NCBI RefSeq assembly: GCF_000277125.1
Contig: NC_016946.1
Location: 4,092,001-4,156,000, forward strand
Origin: Mycobacterium intracellulare ATCC 13950
Lineage (GTDB): Bacteria; Actinomycetota; Actinomycetes; Mycobacteriales; Mycobacteriaceae
Length of the DNA: 64,000 bases
Direction: 5' to 3'
Below are positions 40,255 to 49,477 of the stretch, piece by piece. The notes beneath the pieces were generated by a model. That model saw only the letters and a program-made list of their open reading frames with translations. It ran no database searches and was not told where the DNA came from. The position numbers were made by a program, and so were the translations under genes. Position 1 is the first letter of the stretch. Every line of letters starts with the position of its first letter.

Positions 40255-41346
40255 TCACGCCGGGGTCTGCTGGCGCAGCGTGGTGTGGGGGCTTTGCCCG
40301 TAGGTCTGCCGGTACAGCACCGCGAACCGCCCGGTGTGCGCGAACCCCCACCGCTGGGCGATTTCGGTGACGGTCGAGGTGCCCGCCGACGCCGCGATCA
40401 GCTCTAGATGGGCGCGGCGCAGCCGGACACGGCGCATGTACTCGGTGGGTGTGGTGTCGAGTTGGCGGCGGAACAGGTACTGGACCGCCCGGGGGGTCAG
40501 ATGCACCGCGGCCGCGACATCGTTGATGCCGATGTCCTCGGTGGTGTGACGGTGGATGAAAGACACCGCCTCCTTGAGCGTTTCGGGCAGCGTGCCGTCG
40601 CCGCCCGGATCCTGCTCGGTCACATTGGATGGATAACACTCGAGCAGCGCGCCGGCCAACAGGTTGGCCATGCCCGCGGCGATCATCGGTTGCTGGGCGG
40701 TGTCGGCACACGCCAACGTCGTCAACACGTAGTCGAGCGCGCGATGCCAGGCCCGCACGGCGGCACGCGAACGTGGTCGCCACTTCAAGAACTGGGTCCG
40801 TTGCGACAGCGCCGTGTGCCATTCGGCGGCGACCGCGTGCAGCACCTCCGCCGCGAGGACAACCACATCGAAACGTGCCCCGTTGCAGTGCAATACACAC
40901 GACATGCCGTGCGCGACGAGGATGGGGAAGTCCGCGGTCGCCGAGGGGCCGCCCGCGACGCTCAACGATCCCGCGCGCGGCTGTATGACGACAACGGTGT
41001 CGCCCGCCGGGATCTCGAGCGTCAATCGACCCTGGATCGCCACCTCGTCCACCGTCATCGATCCGGTGTCCCGGCGCCGATGCGACACCGCGCAGTGTCC
41101 GGTGAAGCCGGAGAGCCGCCAGCCCGGCCGATAGGCGGCGGCGAAAAGCCGGCGCGCCGCCCGCGCATCGATGCCGCGAAACTGCTTGTATTCCACCGCG
41201 ACTGGCTGGACCCCGTGCTCGTGCTCACCTCCGAGCTCGGGACGTGCGGGGCGGTACTCGGCCCGGGTCTCCTCGGCCGGTACGCCCGCAGAACCGACGA
41301 GCTCCGCGGAGGGCAAACTGGCGGTCGCGCGGGTCGCGGTGGTCAT
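40255..41346 (-). CDS. AraC-family transcriptional regulator
   Basis: A 363-residue AraC/XylS regulator. The C-terminal DNA-binding domain has both helix-turn-helices: IGINDVAAAVHLTPRAVQYLF and STVTEIAQRWGFAHTGRFAV followed by YRQTYGQSP. The N-terminal part is an AraC-ligand-binding-like cupin domain (GDTVVVIQPRAGSLSVAGG). It is isolated, 42 bp from the glycosyltransferase gene transcribed the same way and 231 bp from hpx. No neighbour points clearly to its target. Confidence 0.88.
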   Translation of the reverse strand: MTTATRATASLPSAELVGSAGVPAEETRAEYRPARPELGGEHEHGVQPVAVEYKQFRGIDARAARRLFAAAYRPGWRLSGFTGHCAVSHRRRDTGSMTVDEVAIQGRLTLEIPAGDTVVVIQPRAGSLSVAGGPSATADFPILVAHGMSCVLHCNGARFDVVVLAAEVLHAVAAEWHTALSQRTQFLKWRPRSRAAVRAWHRALDYVLTTLACADTAQQPMIAAGMANLLAGALLECYPSNVTEQDPGGDGTLPETLKEAVSFIHRHTTEDIGINDVAAAVHLTPRAVQYLFRRQLDTTPTEYMRRVRLRRAHLELIAASAGTSTVTEIAQRWGFAHTGRFAVLYRQTYGQSPHTTLRQQTPA

Positions 41347-41388
41347 GGCCGGCTCGGAGGAAAGACCGGGGGCAGCCTCGTCATTGCA

Positions 41389-42567
41389 TCACCGTGCCGC
41401 CGTCGATGACAGATCTGTGGATGCCCGGCCTTGCGCGCCCAGGCTCTGGTAGACATTCAGCGCGTCGAGCGCGATCCGCTCCCATGCGAAGCGTGACTGT
41501 GCGCGGCTGCGCCCGGCCGCGCCCATGCTTTCGCACTGAAAGCGCTGGGCGAGAAGCCGTCTCAGCGCGGCGGCCAGGCCGACCGGATTTTCGGGCGGCA
41601 GTACGACGCCGGTGATGTCGTCGAGGACGACGTCGGCGAGGGCGCCGACGGTCGCGGCGACCACCACCACGCCACTGGCCATGGCCTGCAACGCGGTCGA
41701 GGGGCGCAGCGGTTCGCGAGGGGTGCACACCATGATGTCGGCGGACCGGACCCACATCGGCATTTCCTTGCCGGGGATTGTGCCCGCGAAGCGGACACGA
41801 TCGGCGACCCCGAATTCCTTGGCGAGATACTGCAGCTGGGCCCGCGCGTCGTCGTGCACGGTGTTGGTCGCCTCGGTTTCCGCAATGACCACCTCGGCGC
41901 CCGGAACCCGGGACAGCGCGCTGATCGCAATGTCAAAACCGTTATGCTGCAGTGGATTCGGCGCGACACAGAGAATGCGCTGCAGCCCGTCGCGGGCTAT
42001 TTCAGGACCGGTAGGGGTGTATCGCTCGGAGTCCACTCCACAGGTCAGCGCGGACACCCGGGCCCGGCTGTGGCGCAGTTGGGCCAGCATGTCGACCTCG
42101 GCGCTGCTCTCGCCGGTCGCCCAAGCGGCGCTGCGCGCCAACAACGGCTCGATGCGCTGGCGTTCGCTCCTACGCGCCGAGGCCGCGTCGTGGGCGCGTG
42201 AGGCCGCGGTGAGGCCTAAGAACGTCTGCACGACCGGGACACGCCGACGTCGGGCGGCCAGCTGGGCGGCCAATCCGCCGAGCCACCCGTATGCGTGCAC
42301 GACGTCGGGTTGTTTTTTTGACCAGACGCGCTCGAGTTTCGCCGCCCAGTCCCCGACGTAAGGCAGCACGTCGATGGCGTCGGCTGCGGCGCGCGGACCA
42401 ACGGGAACCGCCACGCTGCGGCAGGCGCCGGCGGTGGCCTTGGCAGGCCGTGGACCGTTTCGCCGGAAGCACACGGTCGCGTCATGCCCCTGCGCCGTCA
42501 ATGCGACGCCCAACTGCTCGGGGTCCTCCCCGACCACGTCATCGCCGCTGACAATTGCGATCTTCAC
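41389..42567 (-). CDS. GT4-type glycosyltransferase
   Basis: A 392-residue GT-B glycosyltransferase of the GT4 type. The N-terminal Rossmann half has VKIAIVSGDDVVGEDPEQLG and PDVVHAYGWLGGLAA. The nucleotide-sugar half has RILCVAPNPLQHNGFDIAI and the acceptor E-x7-E-like region CTPREPLRPSTALQAMASGV, where a Pro-Ser replaces the usual Gly-Ile before ALEAMA. GTG start with GGAGGG upstream. Sugar donor and acceptor unknown. The next gene upstream on the same strand (STAS-HATPase) is 155 bp away. Confidence 0.86.
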   Translation of the reverse strand: MKIAIVSGDDVVGEDPEQLGVALTAQGHDATVCFRRNGPRPAKATAGACRSVAVPVGPRAAADAIDVLPYVGDWAAKLERVWSKKQPDVVHAYGWLGGLAAQLAARRRRVPVVQTFLGLTAASRAHDAASARRSERQRIEPLLARSAAWATGESSAEVDMLAQLRHSRARVSALTCGVDSERYTPTGPEIARDGLQRILCVAPNPLQHNGFDIAISALSRVPGAEVVIAETEATNTVHDDARAQLQYLAKEFGVADRVRFAGTIPGKEMPMWVRSADIMVCTPREPLRPSTALQAMASGVVVVAATVGALADVVLDDITGVVLPPENPVGLAAALRRLLAQRFQCESMGAAGRSRAQSRFAWERIALDALNVYQSLGAQGRASTDLSSTAAR

Positions 42568-42722
42568 TCGCGGTTCCCTCCGCGCGCCTCGTCCATCCGT
42601 CCCAACATCACGAGGCATACCACTTGCGGGCGTCCGCGAAACGAACAGATCGGCGCTTCGTTTCCTGGCCAGGCTTTCGCCTGTCGGCCCCAAGGAGACC
42701 TGGTGAAACGCCGGAGGCGATA

Positions 42723-43481
42723 TCAGAGCCGGTTTTCCCGCCCGACCAATGCCCAGACGGTTTTGCCCGACGACGTAGGGGCCGCGCCCCACGCCCGCGA
42801 TACCGCGGAGACGATCGCCAGACCGGAGACGACCTCGGCACGGCGGTCGACGGCTTCGCGCCGGCGGGGCAAGCGAGGACTGTCGTCCTCGACCGCGACA
42901 GTGACGGTGCCTCGATAGTTCTCGACGATCAACACCGGCGCGCTCTCGGTGTGGTCGAGCGCATTCTCGACAAAGACGGTCGCCACCGTGGCGGCGGCCG
43001 CGACCACTTCGCGGATGTCCCATTTGGTAAGCCGGTCGGTGACCAAGCCACGTGCATGGTCGATGCTGCCGCTGGATCGCGCAAGCTCGGTGCGCGCCCG
43101 TCGCCGGACCTTGAAGGTTTGATCGCGCACAGCCTCCAGCGCGAGCTTCCGGGTGGAATGTACCGGCACATATCGGGCCACCCCGGCCGTGGCGATCGCC
43201 CGGCGCACCGTCAGCTGTCCGCACACCAGCAATATCGGAACGTCCGGCCACACGCTGACATGCCAACGAGCGCTGTTGAACACCGTCCAGGCTGAAGCGG
43301 AGGACGCGCGCAAACGGTCGATATCGACAATCACCGCATGGGGCTCGTCGATCGCGGTCGCGATCACGGAGTTACGGATGGTGAGATAGCTTGCGCTATC
43401 CAGCACTCCTGTCATCGTCAGGATCGTTGTGTCGTGACGTGTTTCCGTCTCGATCCCGATCCCCGGAGGCGGGATATTCAT
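42723..43481 (-). CDS. STAS + HATPase fusion, partner-switch sigma regulator
   Basis: A 252-residue protein joining an N-terminal STAS domain (about 15-105; TTILTMTGVLDSASYLTIRN, VIVDIDRLRASSASAW) to a C-terminal serine-kinase-type HATPase domain (about 140-250). N-box VFVENALDHTES, G1-like VAVEDDSP, and G2-like GLAIVSAVSRAWGA are recognisable. Separate proteins of these types act as anti-anti-sigma and anti-sigma factors for SigF/SigB-type stress sigma factors; here both are in one chain. Ser residues in ASSASAW are the candidate phosphosite. It diverges from katE, fitting a stress-response role. Confidence 0.85.
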   Translation of the reverse strand: MNIPPPGIGIETETRHDTTILTMTGVLDSASYLTIRNSVIATAIDEPHAVIVDIDRLRASSASAWTVFNSARWHVSVWPDVPILLVCGQLTVRRAIATAGVARYVPVHSTRKLALEAVRDQTFKVRRRARTELARSSGSIDHARGLVTDRLTKWDIREVVAAAATVATVFVENALDHTESAPVLIVENYRGTVTVAVEDDSPRLPRRREAVDRRAEVVSGLAIVSAVSRAWGAAPTSSGKTVWALVGRENRL

Positions 43482-43556
43482 CGAACATCGCTCCGGCGGG
43501 ACTCCAGGGCCGCCCGATTCCCGCCGTTTTCGTTAGCCGCCGCAATCACCACTTCC

Positions 43557-43579
43557 GTCTACCCGCATCGATGGTAGAC
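43557..43579. promoter_or_regulatory. Perfect inverted repeat between STAS-HATPase gene and katE
   Basis: GTCTACC (43557-43563) and GGTAGAC (43573-43579) are exact reverse complements separated by 9 bp. The site lies 76 bp upstream of the STAS-HATPase start. Read on the minus strand its distal arm gives GGGTAGAC, and GGTTG lies 14 bp further upstream, so it also resembles a SigF-type promoter with a short spacer. Confidence 0.4.
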
Positions 43580-43615
43580 AACCCTCGAAAGGAGGGATAG
43601 GGCCGGATTGGGGCC

Positions 43616-43641
43616 GTTTTACACGGGTTTGACGGTGGTAC
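43616..43641 (+). promoter_or_regulatory. Candidate SigF-type promoter of katE
   Basis: GTTTT (43616-43620), 15 bp, then TGGTAC (43636-43641). This is one or two mismatches from the GGTTT-N15-GGGTAN pattern of mycobacterial SigF promoters and would give a leader of about 55 nt. Confidence 0.35.
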
Positions 43642-43702
43642 TCCACATCGTTGAGCGATCGTTGAGCGGCCCATCACAGCAAATCAAGCCAGAAAGGCAG
43701 TC

Positions 43703-45805
43703 ATGGCCACCGACCAGAATCCCAAGCAGCGCGACCTGGACTCCGCACGCTTCCGTCGGGACACCGGATACCTGACGACCCAGCAGGGCGTGCGCGTCGA
43801 CCACACCGACGATTCGCTGTCGGTCGGTGACCGGGGACCGACGCTGCTGGAGGACTTTCACGCCCGGGAGAAGATCACTCACTTCGACCACGAGCGCATC
43901 CCGGAGCGCGTGGTGCACGCGCGGGGCGCCGGCGCCTACGGCTATTTCGAACCGTACGACGACGCGTTGGCGCAATACACCGCGGCGAGATTCTTGACCA
44001 CTCCAGGCTTGCAGACCCCGGTGTTCGTGCGATTCTCCACGGTGGCCGGCTCGCGGGGTTCGGCCGACACCGTGCGCGACGTGCGCGGCTTCGCCACCAA
44101 GTTCTACACCGAACAAGGCAATTACGACCTGGTGGGCAACAACTTCCCGGTGTTCTTCATCCAGGACGGCATCAAGTTCCCCGATTTCGTGCACGCGGTG
44201 AAACCGGAGCCGCACAACGAGATTCCGCAGGCGCAGTCGGCCCACGACACGCTCTGGGACTTCGTGGCGCTGCAGCCCGAGACGCTGCACACCATCATGT
44301 GGCTGATGTCGGACCGGGCATTGCCGCGTAGCTACCGGATGATGCAGGGCTTCGGCGTGCACACCTTCCGGTTGGTAAACGACCGCGGCGAGGGCACTTT
44401 CGTGAAGTTCCACTGGAAGCCGCGGCTCGGCGTGCACTCTCTGATCTGGGACGAATGCCAAAAGATCGCCGGCAAAGACCCCGATTACAACCGCCGCGAC
44501 CTGTGGGAGGCCATCGAGTCGGGCCAGTACCCGGAGTGGGAGCTCGGCGTCCAGCTCGTGCCCGAGGAGGACGAGTTCAGCTTCGATTTCGATCTTCTCG
44601 ACGCGACGAAAATCATTCCCGAGGAACAGGTTCCGGTGCGCCCGGTGGGCAAGATGGTGCTCAACCGCAACCCGGACAACTTCTTCGCCGAGACCGAGCA
44701 GGTCGCGTTCCACACGGCGAACGTGGTGCCCGGCATCGACTTCACCAACGATCCGCTGCTGCAGTTCCGCAACTTCTCCTACCTGGACACCCAACTGATC
44801 CGGCTGGGCGGCCCCAACTTCGCCCAGCTGCCGATCAATCGGCCGGTGGCCGAGGTCCGGACCAACCAGCACGACGGCTACGGACAGCACGCGATTCCGC
44901 AGGGCCGCTCCAGCTACTACAAGAACACCATCGGCGGCGGCTGCCCAGCGCTGGCCGACGAGAACGTGTTCCGGCACTACACCCAGCGGCTCGACGGGCA
45001 GACCATGCGTAAGCGGGCCGAGTCCTTCGAGAATCACTACAGCCAGGCGCGGATGTTCTGGATGAGCATGACGCGCGTGGAGGCCGAACACATCGTCGCC
45101 GCGTTCGCTTTCGAGCTCGGCAAGGTGGAGATGCCCGAGATCCGTTCGGCGGTGGTGGCACAGCTCGCGCGGGTCGACGGCGAGTTGGCCGCCCAGGTGG
45201 CCGCGAAGCTGGGGCTTCCCGCGCCGCCCGAGGAGCAGGTCGACACGGTGACCGCCTCACCGGCGCTGTCACAGGTCACCGACGCCGGCGACACCATCGA
45301 ATCGCGCAAGGTCGCCGTGCTGGCCGCCAACGGCGTCGATGTGGTGGGGACACAGCGCTTTATCGAGCTGATGGGACAGCGCGGGGCCGTGGTCGAGGTG
45401 TTGGCGCCGGTGGCCGGCGGCACGCTGGAGGGCGGGTCCGGCGGCGAACTGCCCGTTGACCGGTCCTTCACGACGATGGCGTCGGTGCTCTACGACGCGG
45501 TCGTGGTGGCGTGCGGGCCGCGGTCGATCGCGACGCTGTCCAACGACGGGTATGCGGTGCACTTCGTGACCGAGGCCTACAAGCATCTCAAGCCCATCGG
45601 GGCGTACGGCGCCGGCGTCGACCTGCTGCGCACCGCCGGTATCACCAACCGCCTCGCCGAGGACACCGACGTGCTCAACGACCAGTCCGTCATCACCACC
45701 AAGGCCGCCGCCGACGAGTTGCCCGATCGCTTCGTCGAGGAATTCGCCGGCGCGCTCGCCCAACACCGTTGCTGGCAACGGCGCACCGACCCGGTTCCGG
45801 CCTAG
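43703..45805 (+). CDS. katE: Large-subunit (clade 2) monofunctional catalase KatE
   Basis: A 700-residue haem catalase of the HPII type, breaking hydrogen peroxide into water and oxygen in the cytosol. Catalytic His72 is in [13 protein letters not shown]. The distal Asn is in [12 protein letters not shown] (146/147). The proximal Tyr region is [16 protein letters not shown]. After about residue 530 comes the extra flavodoxin/DJ-1-like domain of clade 2 enzymes ([20 protein letters not shown]). AGAAAGG precedes the ATG. M. tuberculosis lacks this gene and uses KatG, so it marks the window as non-tuberculous. A SigF-like promoter lies upstream. Confidence 0.95.
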   Translation: MATDQNPKQRDLDSARFRRDTGYLTTQQGVRVDHTDDSLSVGDRGPTLLEDFHAREKITHFDHERIPERVVHARGAGAYGYFEPYDDALAQYTAARFLTTPGLQTPVFVRFSTVAGSRGSADTVRDVRGFATKFYTEQGNYDLVGNNFPVFFIQDGIKFPDFVHAVKPEPHNEIPQAQSAHDTLWDFVALQPETLHTIMWLMSDRALPRSYRMMQGFGVHTFRLVNDRGEGTFVKFHWKPRLGVHSLIWDECQKIAGKDPDYNRRDLWEAIESGQYPEWELGVQLVPEEDEFSFDFDLLDATKIIPEEQVPVRPVGKMVLNRNPDNFFAETEQVAFHTANVVPGIDFTNDPLLQFRNFSYLDTQLIRLGGPNFAQLPINRPVAEVRTNQHDGYGQHAIPQGRSSYYKNTIGGGCPALADENVFRHYTQRLDGQTMRKRAESFENHYSQARMFWMSMTRVEAEHIVAAFAFELGKVEMPEIRSAVVAQLARVDGELAAQVAAKLGLPAPPEEQVDTVTASPALSQVTDAGDTIESRKVAVLAANGVDVVGTQRFIELMGQRGAVVEVLAPVAGGTLEGGSGGELPVDRSFTTMASVLYDAVVVACGPRSIATLSNDGYAVHFVTEAYKHLKPIGAYGAGVDLLRTAGITNRLAEDTDVLNDQSVITTKAAADELPDRFVEEFAGALAQHRCWQRRTDPVPA

Positions 45806-45812
45806 CGCCGGT

Positions 45813-45838
45813 GTTTTCCCCGCGGCCCGGGCGGGCAT
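45813..45838 (+). promoter_or_regulatory. Candidate SigF-type promoter of the small Rho_N-like gene
   Basis: GTTTT (45813-45817), 15 bp, GGGCAT (45833-45838). One mismatch to GGGTAT. It starts 8 bp after the katE stop and would give a leader of about 33 nt. Confidence 0.45.
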
Positions 45839-45877
45839 AACTGAAAAGGTGTCTCATCGTGGACAGGAGGATGGATC

Positions 45878-46135
45878 ATGCCGCGTTCGTCGATCAAGAA
45901 CGAGAAGCTGTACCAGGATCTGCGCAAGAAGGGCGACTCCAAGGAGAAGGCCGCGCGGATTTCGAATGCGGCCGCCGGCCGGGGCAAGTCCTCGGTGGGC
46001 CGCAAGGGCGGAAAGTCCGGGTCTTACCAGGACTGGACCGTTCCGGAACTGAAGAAGCGGGCCAAAGAGCTTGGCATGTCAGGCTATTCGAGCCTGACCA
46101 AGGACAAGCTGGTGGCCAAGCTGCGTAATCACTGA
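45878..46135 (+). CDS. Small basic Rho_N/SAP-like protein
   Basis: An 85-residue lysine-rich protein. The N-terminal half (PRSSIKNEKLYQDLRKKGDS, then KEKAARISNAAAGRG) matches the DUF7218-type proteins of actinobacteria. The C-terminal half (WTVPELKKRAKELGMSGYSS followed by LTKDKLVAKLRNH) is a clear Rho-termination-factor N-terminal/SAP-like helical motif that can bind nucleic acid. AGGAGG precedes the ATG. Its 3' end overlaps the convergent nucleotidyltransferase gene by 7 bp. Likely a stress-linked DNA- or RNA-binding protein; direct evidence is lacking. Confidence 0.82.
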   Translation: MPRSSIKNEKLYQDLRKKGDSKEKAARISNAAAGRGKSSVGRKGGKSGSYQDWTVPELKKRAKELGMSGYSSLTKDKLVAKLRNH

Positions 46136-46707
46136 CGCGACAGGCCGAGCCGGTCGGCCAGCACCAAGAAGGCGACCGCGTAATCGTTTTCGGCAGTCTC
46201 CGCCTCGATGCGCTGCCAGTCCAGGCGTTCACGCACCGCGCGCACGGCCGGCAACAACCGGCCGAAGTCGCAGTGATGCTCCCCCAGGGAGCGCAACTGC
46301 TGGACGAGCACCATGGTCGGGGGCAGCACCGGCATGCCGATCGCCAGGACCTCCTGCTGTTCGGCCTGATCCAGCGTCGCGGCGTCGACGGGCACGCCGT
46401 TGATGCGATGCAGGACGTCGACGAGCGTGTCGCCGGTGCGGGCCTTGAACAACCAATCCTCCGGGGGACGTTCGATGGCGAAGCCCGCATTGGTCAGGGT
46501 GGCCACCGCCGTCTCCACGTCGGCCTCGGCCACCACGAGGTCCACGTCGTGGCTGGGTTCCGGTGCGCCGTAAGCCCATAACGCATAGCTGCCGGCCAGG
46601 GCGAAGCGCGGCCCATGTTCCTTGAGCGCCGAGGCGGCGCCTCTCAGCGCCTCTCGCAACCGCGAGGCGCAGCTGGTTGCGTCGGCATGTGCGTCGAGGG
46701 GTTCCAT
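46129..46707 (-). CDS. Nucleotidyltransferase-fold protein
   Basis: A 192-residue protein with the minimal nucleotidyltransferase core: GSYALWAYGAPEPSHDVDLV (Gly-Ser plus the Asp-x-Asp metal pair, about residues 39-58). It continues with FAIERPPEDWLFKAR and VDVLHRING, as in the AbiEii/MNT-like and DUF1814 groups. Those groups include toxin and antitoxin components, but no partner gene is adjacent here. The substrate is unknown. Confidence 0.8.
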   Translation of the reverse strand: MEPLDAHADATSCASRLREALRGAASALKEHGPRFALAGSYALWAYGAPEPSHDVDLVVAEADVETAVATLTNAGFAIERPPEDWLFKARTGDTLVDVLHRINGVPVDAATLDQAEQQEVLAIGMPVLPPTMVLVQQLRSLGEHHCDFGRLLPAVRAVRERLDWQRIEAETAENDYAVAFLVLADRLGLSRQ

Positions 46708-46910
46708 GGTGCATTAGGTGATACCCCGCGGGCCGGACCGGCAACCTGATGACGGACGGTCGTAAGGCCGTTTAACATGCGCGCAACGGGGAAATCGTCC
46801 GTTATGTCAACCGCGGTGCCACGTTCATACGATGCTGCGGCCGTCGTGATTTCGGCCCCCTCCCCCGACCCCATCAGGCGAGGGGGAACGCTCCCGGTGG
46901 GCGGCCCGGC

Positions 46911-47864
46911 GTGACGGCGGGGCTGGTCGAGCACTGGCTCGAGTCCGGACGGCTCGAGCTTCCCCTGCCCGCGTCGGGACGCACGGCCGAACGCTGGCAG
47001 CGGCTGGCGCGGCTGGCCGAGGACAACATCGTCGCGGCCAGGATCGCCGAGTCGCACGTGGATGCGGTCGCGATCCTGCACGAGTTGGGCGGCAAGCCCC
47101 CCGACCCCGGTCAGCTGTGGGGCGTGTGGGCCGCCGAAGCGCCGGACACGGCGTTGACGGCAACCGACACCGACGGCGCGTTCACCCTGAACGGCACCAG
47201 GGTCTGGTGCGCGGGCGCCGGGTTCTGCACGCATGCGCTGGTGACGGCGCGGCTCGAGGACGGGACCCAAGGCCTGTTCGCGGTGACCGTGACCGACCCC
47301 GCCGTCAAGGCCCTGCCCAGCACCTGGTGGAACGCGGGGATGGCCGGCAGCGACACCAGGCCGGTCCAGTTCACCAACGCCCAGGCCGTCGCCGTGGGTG
47401 ACCCCGGAGCCTACCTGAATCGACCGGGCTTCTGGCACGGCGCAATCGGTGTCGCCGCCTGTTGGCTCGGCGGTGCACGCAGGGTCGCCGACCCGCTATA
47501 CCGCTGCGCCGCAAGCCGATCCGCCGACGCGTACTCGCTGGCGCACCTGGGCGCGGTGGACGCCGCGCTGGCCGCCAGTGACGCGATGCTGGCCGAGGCC
47601 GCGGCGCAGGTCGACGCGGATCCGTTCGACCGATCCGGAACCGCGCAACTGCTGGCCCGCCGCGTCCGCACGGTCGTGGAACACGCTGTCGACGAAGCGA
47701 TTACGCGCACCGGCCGGGCCCTGGGCCCCGGCCCGCTGTGCCAGGACGGACGGCACGCTCAACGGGTCGCCGACCTGAGCATCTACATCCGGCAGAGCCA
47801 TGCGGAGCGGGACCTGGCCGAACTCGGGCAGCTGGCGGGCAGGCAGGCGATGAGGGCGCCGTGA
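46911..47864 (+). CDS. Acyl-CoA dehydrogenase-like protein, short form
   Basis: A 317-residue protein of the acyl-CoA dehydrogenase superfamily, about 70 residues shorter than normal. The middle beta-domain is visible (LWGVWAAEAPDTALTATDTDGAFTLNG in two parts, GTRVWCAGAGFCTHALVTAR). The C-terminal bundle is present but ends IYIRQSHAERDLAELGQL without the usual GG.GY/EGT segments, and I see no obvious catalytic Glu. It may be a non-catalytic or altered-chemistry relative. The GTG start has GGTGGG upstream. It overlaps a PIG-L deacetylase gene by 4 bp, which argues for a joint role, possibly in glycan or small-thiol-related modification. Confidence 0.78.
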   Translation: MTAGLVEHWLESGRLELPLPASGRTAERWQRLARLAEDNIVAARIAESHVDAVAILHELGGKPPDPGQLWGVWAAEAPDTALTATDTDGAFTLNGTRVWCAGAGFCTHALVTARLEDGTQGLFAVTVTDPAVKALPSTWWNAGMAGSDTRPVQFTNAQAVAVGDPGAYLNRPGFWHGAIGVAACWLGGARRVADPLYRCAASRSADAYSLAHLGAVDAALAASDAMLAEAAAQVDADPFDRSGTAQLLARRVRTVVEHAVDEAITRTGRALGPGPLCQDGRHAQRVADLSIYIRQSHAERDLAELGQLAGRQAMRAP

Positions 47865-48643
47865 AAACCGTGCCGGCGGGCAACTGCGCGTTCGCGGCCG
47901 ATCCGCTGACCCACGGCGGCACACCGGTGCCGTTGTGGCTGGCTGCTTTCGCCGAAAGTCCCCTGCCGACACTGGATCTGACGGAGTGCCGACGGCTGAT
48001 CGTCGTAGCCCCGCATCCCGACGACGAAACCCTCGGCCTGGGCGCGATGGCCACGCAGCTGACCGCGCTGGGGGTTGACGTTCAGGTGGTCTCGGTCAGC
48101 GACGGCGGCGCTGCCCAGCCCGATGTTTCGGTCACGGACCGACTTCGTATGGCAACCATCCGCAGATACGAATTGGGCCGGGCGGCCAGCCTTTTGAATG
48201 TCCCCAGCCCGATCTCGCTGGGTTTTCCCGCCGGTGAGCTGACCGATCAGGAGGACACGTTGGCCGACACGCTGGCGGAGATCCTCGAGGGTGGCGGCCC
48301 GGCGACCTGGTGTGCGGCGACGTGGCGGGGCGACGGGCATCCCGATCACGAAGCCGCCGGGCGCGCTGCCTCCGCGGCGTGCGCCCGCACCGGCACGACG
48401 CTGCTGGAATATCCGGTGCTGATGTGGCATTGGGCGCGCGTCGCCGATCCTGCGGTGCCGTGGGACCGGGCCTATTCGGTGCCGTCACCGAGTTGGGCGA
48501 TGTGCCGCAAACGCCGCGCGGCGCAATGCTATCGGAGCCAACTCGAGCCCGCCGGCGGGGAATCCTCGCCCACCTTGCCGGGTTTCGTGCTTGCGCGGCT
48601 GCTCGCGGTGGGTGCCGCGATGGGGGAGCTCGTATTCCGGTGA
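47861..48643 (+). CDS. PIG-L/LmbE-family deacetylase
   Basis: A 260-residue zinc-dependent N-deacetylase of the PIG-L fold. The zinc and catalytic motif APHPDDETLGLG is near residues 48-59, and the second ligand motif HPDHEAAG is near residue 163. Relatives include MshB and mycothiol-conjugate amidase, but the flanking genes differ from those loci. It would remove an acetyl group from an N-acetylglucosamine-type compound. GTG start overlaps the preceding stop (GTGA). Confidence 0.87.
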   Translation: MKTVPAGNCAFAADPLTHGGTPVPLWLAAFAESPLPTLDLTECRRLIVVAPHPDDETLGLGAMATQLTALGVDVQVVSVSDGGAAQPDVSVTDRLRMATIRRYELGRAASLLNVPSPISLGFPAGELTDQEDTLADTLAEILEGGGPATWCAATWRGDGHPDHEAAGRAASAACARTGTTLLEYPVLMWHWARVADPAVPWDRAYSVPSPSWAMCRKRRAAQCYRSQLEPAGGESSPTLPGFVLARLLAVGAAMGELVFR

Positions 48644-48712
48644 CCCCCGCGCCGATCCGCGACGAAATGCCGCGGTGAGTGCCCAGGCGGCAAAGTGGGT
48701 AGGTGAAAACCT

Positions 48713-49477
48713 ATGCGCGTGGCGACCTTCAACATCCTGCACGGCCGCACGGTCGGGGACGGTGTCGACGTTGCGCGCCTGCGCGATTGCGTGCGCCGTC
48801 TCGATCCGGACGTGCTCAGCCTGCAGGAGGTCGACTGCGATCAGCCACGCTCCGAGCGGGCCGACCTGACCGCCGCGGCGGCCGAGGCCATGGGCGCGGT
48901 CGAGCACCGGTTCGTGGCGGCGATTTCCGGTACCCCGGGCGCGACCTGGATGGCCGCCACCGGCCGGGAACAACCCGGGACAGCCGCGTACGGAATCGCC
49001 CTGCTGTCCCGATACCCCGTGGCCAGTTGGCAGGTGTTGCGACTGCCCCGCATCCCGATGCGGTTTCCGATGTACCTGCCCGGCCCCAACCGGGTGATGA
49101 TCGTCGACGAGGAGCCGCGGGCGGCGGTCATCGCGCAGCTGCGCACCCCGATGGGCGGGCTGACGGTGGCCAACACGCATTTGTCCTTCGTTCCGGGCTG
49201 GAACAGGCGCCAGCTGCTGCGGGTGATTCATGACCTGCGCGGCTTCCCCGGTCCACGGCTACTGACCGGCGACCTGAACATGACGCCGAAAACCGTTGGC
49301 CGCTGGTCGGGTATGCGGGCGTTGGCCACCGCCGAAACGTTTCCCGCCGATAACCCCAACCGCCAGCTCGATCACATCTTGACCGACGATCCCCGGCTGC
49401 GCGGCGGAGCGGTCGACGCCAGCCCCATGCCGATTTCCGATCACCGACCGCTGGTGGTGGACCTCCAGCGAGTCTGA
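48713..49477 (+). CDS. Endonuclease/exonuclease/phosphatase (EEP) family protein
   Basis: A 254-residue EEP-superfamily metal-dependent phosphoesterase. All core motifs are seen: TFNILHGR at the N-terminus, LSLQEVD (metal Glu, near residue 42), ANTHLSF, LTGDLNM (Asp and Asn, near residue 186), and the final SDHRPLVV with the catalytic Asp-His. It lacks a signal peptide, so substrates are probably cytosolic. The 3' end overlaps the DUF3349 gene on the other strand by 37 bp. Confidence 0.88.
   Translation: MRVATFNILHGRTVGDGVDVARLRDCVRRLDPDVLSLQEVDCDQPRSERADLTAAAAEAMGAVEHRFVAAISGTPGATWMAATGREQPGTAAYGIALLSRYPVASWQVLRLPRIPMRFPMYLPGPNRVMIVDEEPRAAVIAQLRTPMGGLTVANTHLSFVPGWNRRQLLRVIHDLRGFPGPRLLTGDLNMTPKTVGRWSGMRALATAETFPADNPNRQLDHILTDDPRLRGGAVDASPMPISDHRPLVVDLQRV

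Noticed and set aside
46129..46707. Nucleotidyltransferase as the toxin of a toxin-antitoxin pair
   Set aside because: No second small gene overlaps it on the same strand; the neighbour is convergent and carries its own promoter-like sequence.
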